From: Anaerolineae bacterium
GTDB taxonomy: Bacteria; Chloroflexota; Anaerolineae; Aggregatilineales; J027
Direction: 5' to 3'
Assembly (NCBI GenBank): GCA_019913005.1
Contig: JAIOHL010000083.1
Location: 1 to 64,000 of the forward strand
DNA: 64,000 nt
Shown here: piece after piece, positions 35,801 through 45,276 of the stretch
How positions within the stretch are numbered: the first letter of the stretch is position 1
How the letters are laid out: each line of letters opens with the position of its first letter
Position numbers and translations under genes: made by a program
Notes under the pieces: model-generated
The model's database searches: none
The model's input: the letters and a program-made list of their open reading frames with translations, nothing else
Told to the model about the DNA's origin: nothing

Positions 35801-36391
35801 TGGGAACACATCCACAATGCCACCTCGTCGGCTGAATGTCCCCGGTTGAATGACTACCGTCGCAGCTTGATAACCAACCCCGACCCACTGTTTAATCAGT
35901 TGGTCAATATCAATGCGCTGCCCCACACGAAATTGGCGCGACGCGGCCCGAAAATCCCGTACTGGAAGCGTCACTTGCATCAAGGCATAGGCTGATGTCA
36001 CCAGAATCGGCGGTGTAATGGGTTCACTGGTAGCTTGATTCCCCGGCACAATTGGCGGGGCAAGCGCGGCGAGGGTTTGCAGTCGGGCGCGTGTCGCCAC
36101 CTCTGTCCAAGGCGCACGTTCATAAAACATCGCGGTGGGTTCTTGGAAGCGTAAAATAGGCGTGTTGGGCAGCCACGCCGGAAGCTGTTCGGCAATATCA
36201 TATGCACGTTCAACCCGTGCCGTCACCACCAGCACGGGCCGAGCCAATTCACGCGCCAACGCCGCCACCACATAGGGCCGCGCTGACCGTACCACCATCT
36301 GGTCGGGATATGCCTGCGTGTTCAGTGCCTTGACCAGCGACTGAAACGCCTCGGTTCCTGCCAGTACATCAAGCAAGCCGTTCAACTGCAT
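32807..36391 (-). CDS. mfd: Transcription-repair coupling factor Mfd
   Basis: At about 1194 residues it has the full Mfd layout: UvrB-like N-terminal modules, RNA polymerase interaction domain ([16 protein letters not shown]...[28 protein letters not shown]), a superfamily 2 translocase with Walker A ([19 protein letters not shown]), DEEQRF motif and SAT-like TATPIPRTL, and a C-terminal TRCF domain. It removes RNA polymerase stalled at lesions and recruits UvrA. ATG 36391 is chosen; GTG 36409 or TTG 36412 would begin just after the pth stop. It forms an operon with pth, which ends 25 bp upstream. Confidence 0.97.
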   Translation of the reverse strand: [1194 protein letters not shown]

Positions 36392-36415
36392 ATTGGGTTC
36401 TTTTGCCACCAAGTG

Positions 36416-37120
36416 TTATGAATTGGGTTGGTCAGGAGAAGGAACAGCGTCGCGTTTTACAAAACGGGCGGCGGCTTCCTCGGCGGTTCCATTTTGGCGA
36501 TTCATCGCCGTGTCAATTCCATCTACAAGCCATAATTCAATCGCCTTAATCGCACGACTGAGCGTTTCTTGCAGCAGCACCTCATCTTGTTTCAAAAATG
36601 GCTGCAACACATACGCAGCAGGGTCCATTCTCCCCGGTGGCCGACCAATGCCGACGCGCATCCGGGCAAAATCTTCACCCCCTGTCTGAGCAATGATATT
36701 CCGCAGACCCTTTTGTCCACCTGCGCCACCTTTAGGGCGAATCCGCAGCGTCCCCAGTGGAATATCCAGATCATCCGACACGACCATGAGATGTGTCAAG
36801 GGAATTTTGTAGAAATCCATCAGGCCACGCACCGCAAAACCGCTTTCGTTCATATAGGTCTGGGGTTTGGCGATAATGACCCGCTTGCCCGCAACCGTAC
36901 CGTCCGCAAAATAGGCTTTGGACTTGTTGCCATCAAATTTTAGGTCATAGGCTTTGGCGAGGGCATCAATCACCATAAAGCCAATATTGTGCCGTGTGTC
37001 CACATACTGACGGCCCGGATTGCCTAATCCCACGATCAGGTAACGCTCAATACTCACGTCTGGGGTGTCCTCATCCTCTGTTGTAACGTTACGCCTAAAA
37101 AATCCTGCAATCCTCTGCAT
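36416..37120 (-). CDS. pth: Peptidyl-tRNA hydrolase
   Basis: Family motifs are intact: LIVGLGNPGRQY, catalytic His in DTRHNIGF, KPQTYMNESG, and DDLDIPLGTLRIRPKGGAGGQKGLRNI. It frees tRNA from peptidyl-tRNA dropped by ribosomes. It carries about 25 extra N-terminal residues (FFRRNVTTEDEDTPDVS) and a short C-terminal tail not usual in the family, so the start could lie further in. It is directly upstream of mfd, a pairing common in many bacteria. Confidence 0.96.
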   Translation of the reverse strand: MQRIAGFFRRNVTTEDEDTPDVSIERYLIVGLGNPGRQYVDTRHNIGFMVIDALAKAYDLKFDGNKSKAYFADGTVAGKRVIIAKPQTYMNESGFAVRGLMDFYKIPLTHLMVVSDDLDIPLGTLRIRPKGGAGGQKGLRNIIAQTGGEDFARMRVGIGRPPGRMDPAAYVLQPFLKQDEVLLQETLSRAIKAIELWLVDGIDTAMNRQNGTAEEAAARFVKRDAVPSPDQPNS

Positions 37121-37138
37121 AGCTTGTTAAGCATTTCT

Positions 37139-37164
37139 CCCCTCCCTAAATCGTTAGGGAGGGG
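37139..37164. repeat. Perfect 11 bp inverted repeat upstream of pth
   Basis: CCCCTCCCTAA (37139-37149) and TTAGGGAGGGG (37154-37164) pair perfectly around ATCG. No T-run follows on either strand. It lies between the pth start and the stop of the exported protein upstream, so it could slow transcription or stabilise the pth mRNA. Confidence 0.6.
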
Positions 37165-37188
37165 TAGGAGGTGGGGATAATGGTTGAA

Positions 37189-37929
37189 TCATCCCCGCCG
37201 ATCATCATCCATTTCACTGCGAATTTGCCACATAATTTGACGTGCCATCGGACGTAATCTTGCCCTTAAGGCCAAATACCCAGCGAAAAATGCAAAAAAC
37301 ACCCCAGCGATAATCACCCCATTGCAGAACGCTCCTTGCAGCCGATCAAAATTTAGCGACGACTCCCCGCCAGATGAACTGCTCTGATTGCTGGTATCAA
37401 TCAAGGTTTCAACCGTCGGGCGCGGTGTATTGGTCGGCGGCTGCTGAATTGGGGCGGTAGGCGCAGGTGGCCCCGCAGTGGAGGTTGCAGGCGGCGGTAG
37501 GGGGGTTGGTAGAGGTGTCGGTACGGAATTTAAGACGGTTACATTCCGTACCACAAACTCGACAGGTGGTTCATCGGGTAAATTCAAAAATACACGGAGG
37601 CGGATTTGATACACCCCATCCGCCACGTTATTTGCAACTGTATCCCAAATTTGCAGCGTGCCTTCTGTAATCGGCTGCGAGACGCGCGTTCCAATTGGCA
37701 GCCAGATCTCGTTGGCGTCGGCCATGTTGTCAAATTCGACTTCATAGCCCACAAACACGCTTGGATGGCTAGCGCTACCCGTAATGACCACTTGCCCGGA
37801 GACTGTTGCTCCTTCGGCAGGGGAGGTGATAATGGCAATCGCTGCTTCACGCCCTTGTGCTAACGCTGACGAAGGCGTAATGCTCATAGCGATTAAGAGC
37901 AGAAGTAGTACCGTCGTCGTTTTTGCCAT
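37189..37929 (-). CDS. Exported, C-terminally membrane-anchored protein with Ig-like domain
   Basis: A signal peptide (VLLLLLIAMSITPSSALAQG) precedes an Ig-like beta domain (AIAIITSPAEGATVSGQVVITGSASHP...VGYEVEFD, then DGVYQIRLRVFL), a Pro/Thr linker, and a C-terminal helix (VIIAGVFFAFFAGYLAL) with a basic cytoplasmic tail. The Ig-like part resembles the C-terminal repeats of the class A PBP at 25978. ATG 37929 has GGAG about 10 bases upstream. The function is unknown; a cell-wall role is inference. Confidence 0.75.
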   Translation of the reverse strand: MAKTTTVLLLLLIAMSITPSSALAQGREAAIAIITSPAEGATVSGQVVITGSASHPSVFVGYEVEFDNMADANEIWLPIGTRVSQPITEGTLQIWDTVANNVADGVYQIRLRVFLNLPDEPPVEFVVRNVTVLNSVPTPLPTPLPPPATSTAGPPAPTAPIQQPPTNTPRPTVETLIDTSNQSSSSGGESSLNFDRLQGAFCNGVIIAGVFFAFFAGYLALRARLRPMARQIMWQIRSEMDDDRRG

Positions 37930-37998
37930 TTGCACAAGCTCCATAAAACGATGCAAGCGTTCTAGTTTACAGATTTTTGGGAGCAGATGCAAGGTCAA

Positions 37999-38898
37999 CT
38001 AACCCTTGATTGATCCTGCCAGCAAGCCACGAATGAACCAGCGCCCCATAATGATGTAAACCAGTAGGGTCGGCAGAGCAGCTAAAATCGCCCCCGCCAT
38101 CGGCTCATTCCAATCCACCGAAATACCGCCTGCGGTGTCGGCCAGCGGCACGGTAATCGGCTGCCATTTATCTTTGACCAGTGTCACGGCAAACAAAAAT
38201 TCATTCCAAATTTGCGTAAACTGCCAAATGACCACTACCACAAAGCCCGGCAGTGAGAGTGGGAATACAATCTTGGTATAGATACCAAAAAATCCCGCTC
38301 CGTCAATTGCCCCGGCTTCTAATAACTCATTCGGAATATCCACATAAAAGTTACGGAAAATTAGGGTGGTGATCGGAATCCCATACACCACATGCACCAA
38401 CACCAGTCCCGGCAGACCACCATACAAATTGACGTTATCCATGAATTTGAACAGCGGAATTAAAATCGCTTGATAGGGGATAAACATCCCAAACAACATC
38501 AGTGGAAAAAAGACCGAGGCCCCCGGCACACGCCACTTAGCCAATACATACCCATTCATCGAACCAACCAACGCTGAAATAGCGGTGGCCGCCGTCACTA
38601 GTAAGAAACTATTCCGTAAATTGGGCGACAAATCATTCCAGACAATCTCAAAACTCTCAAAATTTAACTTAGAGGGCAAATCCCATGCTGTGACCTCACG
38701 TCCGGCCTCAGAAGCCTCTTTCAAAGCCGTGATAATCACCATATAGACGGGAATCAGGAAAAATGCGGCGAGCAGAATTAACAGCGCATGGGCCGCGACA
38801 CTTCGCAATGATTTATTTCCCAAAATCCGTGCCACTGTCGCTCTAAGTGGCTTCGTCATTTGTATTAGCGTGCGTGGGAAAATAGTTAAGCTGTTCAT
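37999..38898 (-). CDS. ABC sugar transporter permease (MalG type)
   Basis: Six helices are predicted, with the permease EAA loop ([28 protein letters not shown]). It is the second permease of a CUT1-type importer and probably brings in glucose or mannose, judging by the binding protein. ATG 38898 has GGAGAA 9 bases upstream and follows the previous permease stop by two bases. Confidence 0.95.
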   Translation of the reverse strand: MNSLTIFPRTLIQMTKPLRATVARILGNKSLRSVAAHALLILLAAFFLIPVYMVIITALKEASEAGREVTAWDLPSKLNFESFEIVWNDLSPNLRNSFLLVTAATAISALVGSMNGYVLAKWRVPGASVFFPLMLFGMFIPYQAILIPLFKFMDNVNLYGGLPGLVLVHVVYGIPITTLIFRNFYVDIPNELLEAGAIDGAGFFGIYTKIVFPLSLPGFVVVVIWQFTQIWNEFLFAVTLVKDKWQPITVPLADTAGGISVDWNEPMAGAILAALPTLLVYIIMGRWFIRGLLAGSIKG

Positions 38899-38900
38899 GG

Positions 38901-40040
38901 TTATTGCTTCTCCGTCCGTAGATTCGTCCACAGGTAGGGGATAACCACCAACGAAATAGCAAACAGCATCACCATTGCCACTGCGCTACTTCGCGCCCAT
39001 TCATTGCTGCGAAAACCCTTAATCATTAAAATACCGGGCACGGTCACATCCGTGTTATCAATCCCTGCCATCGCGTATACAAGGTCAAAGATTTTGAGCG
39101 AAATATGCCCCAAAATGATAATGGCACTCAACGCAATGGGCCGTAACTGCGGTAGGATGATATAAAGATACACCTGCAATTCCGTACAGCCGTCTACCCG
39201 TGCGGCCTCGCGTAGCTCTTCGGAAATCCCACGAATCCCGGCAAGGAACAACGCCATTACATAGCCTGCCATTTGCCATGTCGCCGCGATGATAATGCCA
39301 GAAAGAGCCGCGTGATAGCCATAGCCATTATATGTCCCGATGTCTAAATTCGGTTTATCAATCGGCAACCAAATGTTGTTCCAAAAACCCGCCGATGAAA
39401 TCAGCCACAGCACTACGCCTGCCACTGCCACCCACATCCAACTGAGATGGCGCTTTTGGGCTGTATAGGTAAACAATGCAAAAGCAAACAGGGCGATGGC
39501 AAGATAGAACAAATCACCACCCTGCATCCACTCAAATTTGAACAAGATGGAGTCGCTGTTGATCCATTTATATTCCAATGGGTCGGCCCCAAATAATTTT
39601 CGCGGCAGAACATTCAGGCCGCCTCTCGGTTTAAGCAGCCAATTCCATATCGTCCCTGTCACCACAAACGATAGCGACATTGGAAACAAAAAGATGGTTC
39701 TAAAGACCCCCTCACCTTTGACCCGCTGGTCAAGCAAAAACGCGAGGAAAAACCCTAGTGTCAAACAAGCCCCTAAAAAGAAAATAGTGAAGAACAGAGT
39801 ATTGGTAAATGCGACGCGGAATTCATAATCACTCGCACTGGACATGAGCGTATGATAGTTATCAAGGCCAACATAATTCTTTTCGACGCCTTTTTTCAAG
39901 GCTGTCCCCGGATCAGTTCCCCAGTCTGAGACCGAGTACCATGCCGTTTGCCCAATGAAATAATAGACAAAAATCGCCAGCAAAATAAGCGAGGGCAAGA
40001 TCATCAAAAAGGCAATGGCTTTATCTTTTCGGTTATACAT
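38901..40040 (-). CDS. ABC sugar transporter permease (MalF type)
   Basis: Its 380 residues hold about eight hydrophobic segments and the EAA loop ([27 protein letters not shown]). The long insertion between helices is typical of the larger CUT1 permease. ATG 40040 has GGGAGG upstream at normal spacing. No ATP-binding gene lies in the cluster, so a shared MsmX/UgpC-type ATPase elsewhere is likely. Confidence 0.95.
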   Translation of the reverse strand: MYNRKDKAIAFLMILPSLILLAIFVYYFIGQTAWYSVSDWGTDPGTALKKGVEKNYVGLDNYHTLMSSASDYEFRVAFTNTLFFTIFFLGACLTLGFFLAFLLDQRVKGEGVFRTIFLFPMSLSFVVTGTIWNWLLKPRGGLNVLPRKLFGADPLEYKWINSDSILFKFEWMQGGDLFYLAIALFAFALFTYTAQKRHLSWMWVAVAGVVLWLISSAGFWNNIWLPIDKPNLDIGTYNGYGYHAALSGIIIAATWQMAGYVMALFLAGIRGISEELREAARVDGCTELQVYLYIILPQLRPIALSAIIILGHISLKIFDLVYAMAGIDNTDVTVPGILMIKGFRSNEWARSSAVAMVMLFAISLVVIPYLWTNLRTEKQ

Positions 40041-40053
40041 CAACCTACCTCCC

Positions 40054-40088
40054 AAAAATTAAAAGAAAACCCTGCTTTTGGGCAGGGC
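40054..40088 (-). terminator. Terminator or attenuator between binding-protein and permease genes
   Basis: On the minus strand GCCCTGC-CCAAAA-GCAGGG is followed by TTTTCTTTTAATTTTT. It lies between the solute-binding gene (stop 40117) and the first permease, where partial termination often keeps the binding protein in excess. Confidence 0.75.
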
Positions 40089-40116
40089 TTTCTCAATTAA
40101 CTACCGTCTATTCAGA

Positions 40117-41406
40117 TCAGCCACCGCACGCACCGGAGGTTGAGCATAGCTCGACAAAGGCGGCTGCAGCCGCTTCGGGCGCACCACTGGCGGTGAACAA
40201 ATCCACAACGCCGCCAAAGTTACCGGTAAATTGTTCATTGGCCGCGGCACCATGCCACAGGCTACCCACAATCGTGTCAGTCGCCCAGTCAGCGGCTGCC
40301 GATTGCAGATAGGCATTATACAGTTCGGGGTTGGTCACGTCAGCATCAGTACGGGCAGGAATTGAACCCTTAAGAGGATTGAAGGCATCCTGACCCTCTT
40401 TGGAACCCAATACAGTCAGCCACGCAATCGCATTATCGCGGTTGGGCGCACCCAATGGCAGACCAAAGCTGTCAGACAGCATAATGAAGGTGCCATCCGT
40501 GCCGGGAGCGGGAGCATAACCAAAACCTTCACCGGGGACGAGTTCACGGGTGGTGGTCAAATAACCAGCAGCCCAGTCACCCATCACGTTGAACGCAGCG
40601 GTGCCGTCTACTACGCGGTCAATCGCCTTGTCCCATTCCATCGTTTCGTTATCTTCACCGAAGTTGGAGCATTCCAGAACCTTGCCGAAAGTGTCCCATA
40701 CCTTGAGAAAATCTTCGCCCATTAGGTCGGTCTCGCCTGTCCAGATGCCGTTCCAGCCTTCTGGCCCAAGCACGCCAACAGCGATGTTTTCCCAAAGATG
40801 ATAAACCGTCCACGCAAATCCAAGCACCAGCGGCGTCACGCCCGCTTCTTGTATGGTGGGGCACACAGCAAGGAAGTCGTCCCATGTCGCAGGCACTTCT
40901 ACGCCCCATGTTTCCAAATTCGCCGGAACATACCACAGCACGTTGGAGCGGTGAATATTGACCGGAACGCTCCAAATGCCCTCATCGGTGGAGATCAGGT
41001 CAACCAAGCCTTCGGGGAAGACATCCAGCCAACCCTGCTCTTCAAATAGGAACGTCAAATCTTCCATACGGTCAGCAGCAACCCATGTACCAATCAGTTC
41101 TTGACCAGCATGGGCTTGGAAGGCATCTGGTGGCTCGCCACCTTCCATACGAGTCTTCAACACTGCTTTAGCAGCAGTGCCGGAACCACCTGCAACCGTC
41201 GCATTAATGACTTCGACATTCGGATATTGTTCATTAAACAGGGCAATCAACGCTTCTAGTGCGGGGCCTTCACTGCCTGCCCACCACGAGAAAATCTCAA
41301 CTTCTCCGGAGAGGTCTTCTTGGGCGCGGGCAGCAGGCGCAAATGACCCCACGACTACCGCAATAACCATGACTAAACTGCATAAACTCAGCAACCGCTT
41401 AGACAT
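40117..41406 (-). CDS. Sugar ABC transporter solute-binding protein (glucose/mannose type, GtsA-like)
   Basis: A signal peptide (to FAPAARAQ) precedes a CUT1 family 1 binding protein. GGEPPDAFQAHAGQEL near residue 90 and FNPLKGSIPARTDAD near the C-terminus match the pattern of the glucose/mannose binding proteins of the GtsA group. No lipobox Cys is seen, so the protein is secreted or held by another anchor. ATG 41406 has AAAGGAG about 9 bases upstream. It heads a three-gene importer cluster. Confidence 0.93.
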   Translation of the reverse strand: MSKRLLSLCSLVMVIAVVVGSFAPAARAQEDLSGEVEIFSWWAGSEGPALEALIALFNEQYPNVEVINATVAGGSGTAAKAVLKTRMEGGEPPDAFQAHAGQELIGTWVAADRMEDLTFLFEEQGWLDVFPEGLVDLISTDEGIWSVPVNIHRSNVLWYVPANLETWGVEVPATWDDFLAVCPTIQEAGVTPLVLGFAWTVYHLWENIAVGVLGPEGWNGIWTGETDLMGEDFLKVWDTFGKVLECSNFGEDNETMEWDKAIDRVVDGTAAFNVMGDWAAGYLTTTRELVPGEGFGYAPAPGTDGTFIMLSDSFGLPLGAPNRDNAIAWLTVLGSKEGQDAFNPLKGSIPARTDADVTNPELYNAYLQSAAADWATDTIVGSLWHGAAANEQFTGNFGGVVDLFTASGAPEAAAAAFVELCSTSGACGG

Positions 41407-41583
41407 ACGCAAAAACTCCTTTAAGTAGAATCCATGTCGAATTCAAGCGAGTGTAGATTTTATCCAATCCATGTCATCTCAGCAAACTCTCGTGTCATGC
41501 GATTTAACTGACATTTGTCGCCATTAATTGCATTTCCCAAGATATAATTCAGCTTCAAAAAGCATGTTCGAGACTTGAAAAAT

Positions 41584-43371
41584 ATGGCATCTAAATCAGA
41601 AATTACCCTTGCCCAAATCCGTGCCCGTGCCAATAGCCAGAGTTTCACTCGTGGTGAGCAGTATTTTCGCCAAAATGCCATCTCGAGTACGGTCAAACGC
41701 GGGAACACCATTGAAGCTGATTGTACAGGATCAAGATCGCGGCCCTATCACGTCAAAGCGACCATAGATGAAACTGGCATTTTAAGTACCTCCTGCACAT
41801 GCCAGTATAGTTATGAGGGAGATTGTAAACACATCGTCGCACTCCTCCTCAGCTATCTAAAACGTCCCGACGACTTTGAGAAACGGTCATCCATTGAAGA
41901 TGTCTTGCAAAAACGCACCAAAGAGGAGTTGATTAAATTGATCCAGACGATGGTGCGGCACTATCCCGACCTCCAAACCCTTGTGGATCGCCCCGTCCCC
42001 GGCACGGATAGCCGCCTTACCCCCGTGAACACGACTCAGTTTCGCAAAGAACTGCGCCACGCATTTGAAAATCTCAACAATTACGATTATTATGACAGCG
42101 ACGTGACCCCTGCCAGTGCAGTCTTTTCCGTCATCCAATCTGCCGAAGATTTTATTGATTTCGCCGATTGGCGCTGCGCCAGTGCCATCTATCAAGCCAT
42201 CTTTGAGGAATTTTTGGATGGAGACTATGAATATTTGTTGGATGATGAGGGCGAATTCATTGAGGCTTTAAATGTCGTCGTGGAAAAACTGGCAACGTGT
42301 CTAGAGAAATCCGAAATTCTGGATTCTGATACCGAGCGACGTGCTATCTTCACCACGCTCATGCGGGTTTTCATATGGGATACGGATTTTGGCGGGATTG
42401 GTTTGGCGGACGATGCCCCGGATATTGTTTTTAAATATGCCAAATCAGTGGACATACCAATCATTCGTGACCAACTGCTTGCTGCCCAAGCCAATCATGC
42501 CAAGCGTCCTTATTATAGGAAATGGGGACAAGAGGTCTATGACCATGTGTTGATGGAACTTGACACGCTTGACCATGTTGATCCCGAAGTTATTTTGGAA
42601 CGCCTCCGTGAAAATGGGCAATATTATCTGCTGGTGACAAAACTCCTTGATCTAAAGCGTTTAGATGAGGCCGTTGAGATTATTAAATCGCACATCTCAA
42701 GCAGGACAGATCAACCTAGAGTGTTGAGCGATTTACAGCAAAGGGGGTATACGGATATTGCCATTCAACAAGCTGAAACATGGCTCAATGCCAACTATGA
42801 CGACTTTATCATCGGTTGGTTGCTAGAACATTTGAAAACCACTCAAGACCACGAGCGCAGTTTTAAATGGCAGTGGATTCGCATCAATAAAACACCGGAC
42901 ATCCGCTTTTATCCTGAAATAAAGGCAACATCTCAAGCACTCGGCAACTGGGAAATCGTGCGATCTGATTTGCTTAAAAAATTAGAGCAGGCCGGACGCT
43001 ATGATATATTGACCCGTATTTACTTGGATGACCAAGATTGGGATAAAGCATGGGATACGCTCTCAAAAATGCAATCCGAATCATCTATTCATAGCTATAT
43101 GGGAGTATCACTTGATCTTGAGGTTGCTAACCAGTCCCGCATGGCCCGGCCCGAAAAAGCTCTGCCCGTCTATCAAAGATACGTTCGCATCCGTATCGGT
43201 GAAGGCAATAGGCAAAGCTATGCCGAAGCCGCCGAATTATTAAAGACTGTGCGAGAGATATTCAACCTACTCGATAATGTGGCGGAATGGCAACAGTATA
43301 TCAATGATCTCCGCAACGAGTTTAAAAAACGACCCACCTTCCAAGACCAGCTTAATAAAGCCAAACTTTGA
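41584..43371 (+). CDS. SWIM zinc-finger protein with helical-repeat C-terminus
   Basis: A SWIM motif is complete near residues 70-85 (CTCQYSYEGDCKH: CxC-x7-CxH). The following 500 residues are helical with TPR/HEAT-like character (LLDLKRLDEAVEIIKSHI, DQDWDKAWDTLSKM). SWIM proteins bind DNA or other proteins; this subgroup has no settled function. ATG 41584 is preferred over the in-frame TTG 41575. A TATAAT at 41543-41548 may be its -10 box. Confidence 0.88.
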   Translation: MASKSEITLAQIRARANSQSFTRGEQYFRQNAISSTVKRGNTIEADCTGSRSRPYHVKATIDETGILSTSCTCQYSYEGDCKHIVALLLSYLKRPDDFEKRSSIEDVLQKRTKEELIKLIQTMVRHYPDLQTLVDRPVPGTDSRLTPVNTTQFRKELRHAFENLNNYDYYDSDVTPASAVFSVIQSAEDFIDFADWRCASAIYQAIFEEFLDGDYEYLLDDEGEFIEALNVVVEKLATCLEKSEILDSDTERRAIFTTLMRVFIWDTDFGGIGLADDAPDIVFKYAKSVDIPIIRDQLLAAQANHAKRPYYRKWGQEVYDHVLMELDTLDHVDPEVILERLRENGQYYLLVTKLLDLKRLDEAVEIIKSHISSRTDQPRVLSDLQQRGYTDIAIQQAETWLNANYDDFIIGWLLEHLKTTQDHERSFKWQWIRINKTPDIRFYPEIKATSQALGNWEIVRSDLLKKLEQAGRYDILTRIYLDDQDWDKAWDTLSKMQSESSIHSYMGVSLDLEVANQSRMARPEKALPVYQRYVRIRIGEGNRQSYAEAAELLKTVREIFNLLDNVAEWQQYINDLRNEFKKRPTFQDQLNKAKL

Positions 43372-43380
43372 CCAAAACAA

Positions 43381-43410
43381 AAAACCAGCCGCTTGGACTG
43401 GTTTCTTGTT
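43381..43410 (+). terminator. Intrinsic terminator of the SWIM gene
   Basis: A 7 bp stem, AAACCAG / CTGGTTT, with a 9-base loop is followed by CTTGTT. It lies 9 bp past the stop codon and ahead of the convergent tRNA genes. Confidence 0.65.
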
Positions 43411-43419
43411 GATAAATTG

Positions 43420-43511
43420 GCGGGGAGAACAGGATTCGAACCTGCGATGCAGCTTTTCAACCGCATAACCGCTTAGCAGGCGGCCCCAATCGACCACTCT
43501 GGCATCTCCCC
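43420..43511 (-). tRNA. tRNA-Ser (anticodon GCT)
   Basis: The acceptor stem GGGGAGA/TCTCCCC closes a 92-nt type II tRNA with a long variable arm. The anticodon loop reads CTGCTAA (anticodon GCT), and the T loop GTTCGAATC is normal. The 3' CCA is encoded (43417-43419). Confidence 0.95.
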
Positions 43512-43527
43512 GATTGGGATGTATCTG

Positions 43528-43615
43528 CGGAAGGAGAGGGATTCGAACCCCCGGTGACGTATAACGCCACAACGGTTTTCAAGACCGCCGCTTTAAACCG
43601 CTCAGCCATCCTTCC
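43528..43615 (-). tRNA. tRNA-Ser (anticodon TGA)
   Basis: The acceptor stem GGAAGGA/TCCTTCC, anticodon loop CTTGAAA (anticodon TGA), long variable arm and GTTCGAATC T loop are all clear. The 3' CCA is not encoded (the sequence continues CAG), so CCA must be added; a CCA-type enzyme gene lies at 45277. Confidence 0.95.
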
Positions 43616-43690
43616 TAAGATGTTTTGCCAGTATAGCAGGGCTAGAGGGGCATGTCAACGCCCATTCCCCCGCTTGTTGCTGCCCTAAAT

Positions 43691-45181
43691 TTACGCCCAT
43701 CCGCGTGATTTTTCGACGGCTTTTCGCCACCCGGCTAGCATCGTTTGTCGTTGGTCGTCGCCGATGGTCGGTTCAAATGTGCGGTCAATTTTCCACTGCT
43801 TGGATAACTCATCGGTAGATTTCCATACACCAACCGCTAACCCTGCCAGATATGCTGCGCCGAGTGCAGTGGTTTCTGTCACCGCCGGACGCTCCACCGC
43901 CGCCCCCAAAATATCGGCTTGAATTTGCAGCAGCAGATCATTTTTCGTCGCCCCCCCATCTACCCGCAATGTATCAATCGTTAATTGGGAATCCTGAAGC
44001 ATGGCAGTAATCACATCAAGGCTTTGGAACGCAATTGCTTCTAAAGTCGCCCGTGCGATGTGGCATTTATTGGCCCCGCGTGTTAATCCGACAATCGTGC
44101 CACGTGCCGACGAATCCCAATACGGCGCACCCAAGCCGACAAATGCCGGAACCACATACACCCCATTGGAATCGTTGACCGTCGCCGCGAGGGTTTCAAT
44201 CTCCCCTGCTGACGAAATCATGCCCAATTCATCACGCAGCCATTGCACCGCCGCCCCCGCGATAAATACGCTGCCTTCCAGCGCATAGATCATGGGTTGA
44301 TTTTTGCCCAACCGCCATGCCACCGTTGTCAATAATCCCGCGTTCGAGGGCACAGGTTTTTCGCCCGTGTTCATGAGCAAAAAGCAGCCCGTCCCATAGG
44401 TATTTTTGGCGAGGCCGGGTTGATAACACACTTGCCCAAATGTCGCGGCCTGTTGATCGCCAGCGTCGCCAGCTAATGGAATTGGCTTCGCACCAAACAG
44501 CACCGACTCGCCATACACCTCACTCGATGACCGCACCTCTGGCAGTAGACTACGTGGGATGCGTAATTTCGCCAAAATTTCGTCATCCCAATCACCCGTA
44601 TGGATATTAAAAATCAGCGTCCGCGCTGCATTGCTGACATCCGTGATATGCAGCGACCCACCTGATAAATTCCACAACAGCCATGTATCCACGGTGCCGA
44701 ATGCCAATTCACCGGCCTCTGATTTGGCCCACGCTCCCGCCACGTTTTCCAGCAACCACGCAATTTTTGTTCCCGAAAAATAGGCATCGGTGACAAGACC
44801 AGTCTTTTCGCGGATAACCTGATCAAACCCCTCGGCTTTCAACTGTTCACACATCGGCGCGGTACGGCGGCACTGCCACACAATCGCGTTGTAAATGGGT
44901 TCACCCGTTTTTCTGTCCCAAATAATCGTCGTTTCGCGTTGATTGGTCACCCCAATCGCGGCAATACTTTCGGAGTGCAGCTTGGCATTATTCATGACCT
45001 CTGCCGCCACCTCAAACTGCGTTTCCCAAATATCAGCGGGGTTATGCTCCACCCAACCCGCCTTTGGATAATATTGGGGGAATTCGCGTTGGGCCGTCCC
45101 TAAAATTTGCCCTCCCGCATCAAACAAAATAGCACGTGAACTGGTCGTCCCCTGATCCATCGCCAAAACAATTTCAGCCAT
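43691..45181 (-). CDS. glpK: Glycerol kinase
   Basis: The FGGY-family fold is complete, with [14 protein letters not shown] at the N-terminus, AGWVEHNP, the GVTNQRETT and [10 protein letters not shown] motifs, and [20 protein letters not shown] near the C-terminus. The 496 residues match bacterial GlpK. It phosphorylates glycerol to sn-glycerol-3-phosphate. GAGAGGA lies 5 bases before ATG 45181. No glpF or glpD gene is adjacent. Confidence 0.97.
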   Translation of the reverse strand: MAEIVLAMDQGTTSSRAILFDAGGQILGTAQREFPQYYPKAGWVEHNPADIWETQFEVAAEVMNNAKLHSESIAAIGVTNQRETTIIWDRKTGEPIYNAIVWQCRRTAPMCEQLKAEGFDQVIREKTGLVTDAYFSGTKIAWLLENVAGAWAKSEAGELAFGTVDTWLLWNLSGGSLHITDVSNAARTLIFNIHTGDWDDEILAKLRIPRSLLPEVRSSSEVYGESVLFGAKPIPLAGDAGDQQAATFGQVCYQPGLAKNTYGTGCFLLMNTGEKPVPSNAGLLTTVAWRLGKNQPMIYALEGSVFIAGAAVQWLRDELGMISSAGEIETLAATVNDSNGVYVVPAFVGLGAPYWDSSARGTIVGLTRGANKCHIARATLEAIAFQSLDVITAMLQDSQLTIDTLRVDGGATKNDLLLQIQADILGAAVERPAVTETTALGAAYLAGLAVGVWKSTDELSKQWKIDRTFEPTIGDDQRQTMLAGWRKAVEKSRGWA

Positions 45182-45212
45182 TATGATCCTCTCAACAAGC
45201 TCCAGTTAGACA

Positions 45213-45246
45213 ACAAAAAAGGGCGGTTCATAGTTTCCGCCCTTCA
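45213..45246 (-). terminator. Intrinsic terminator after the CCA-type nucleotidyltransferase gene
   Basis: On the minus strand AAGGGCGG / CCGCCCTT is followed by TTTTTTG. It lies 30 bp beyond the stop at 45277 and ahead of glpK. Confidence 0.85.
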
Positions 45247-45276
45247 AGATTACCACTTTTCTGCCGACTCAAAATA

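Noticed and set aside
37139-37164. Hairpin upstream of pth as an intrinsic terminator
   Set aside because: The stem is strong, but neither strand has a U-run after it, so it is listed only as an inverted repeat.
43417-43615. tRNA pair as a phage or island attachment site
   Set aside because: No integrase gene, no repeat of the tRNA ends and no composition shift is seen nearby.
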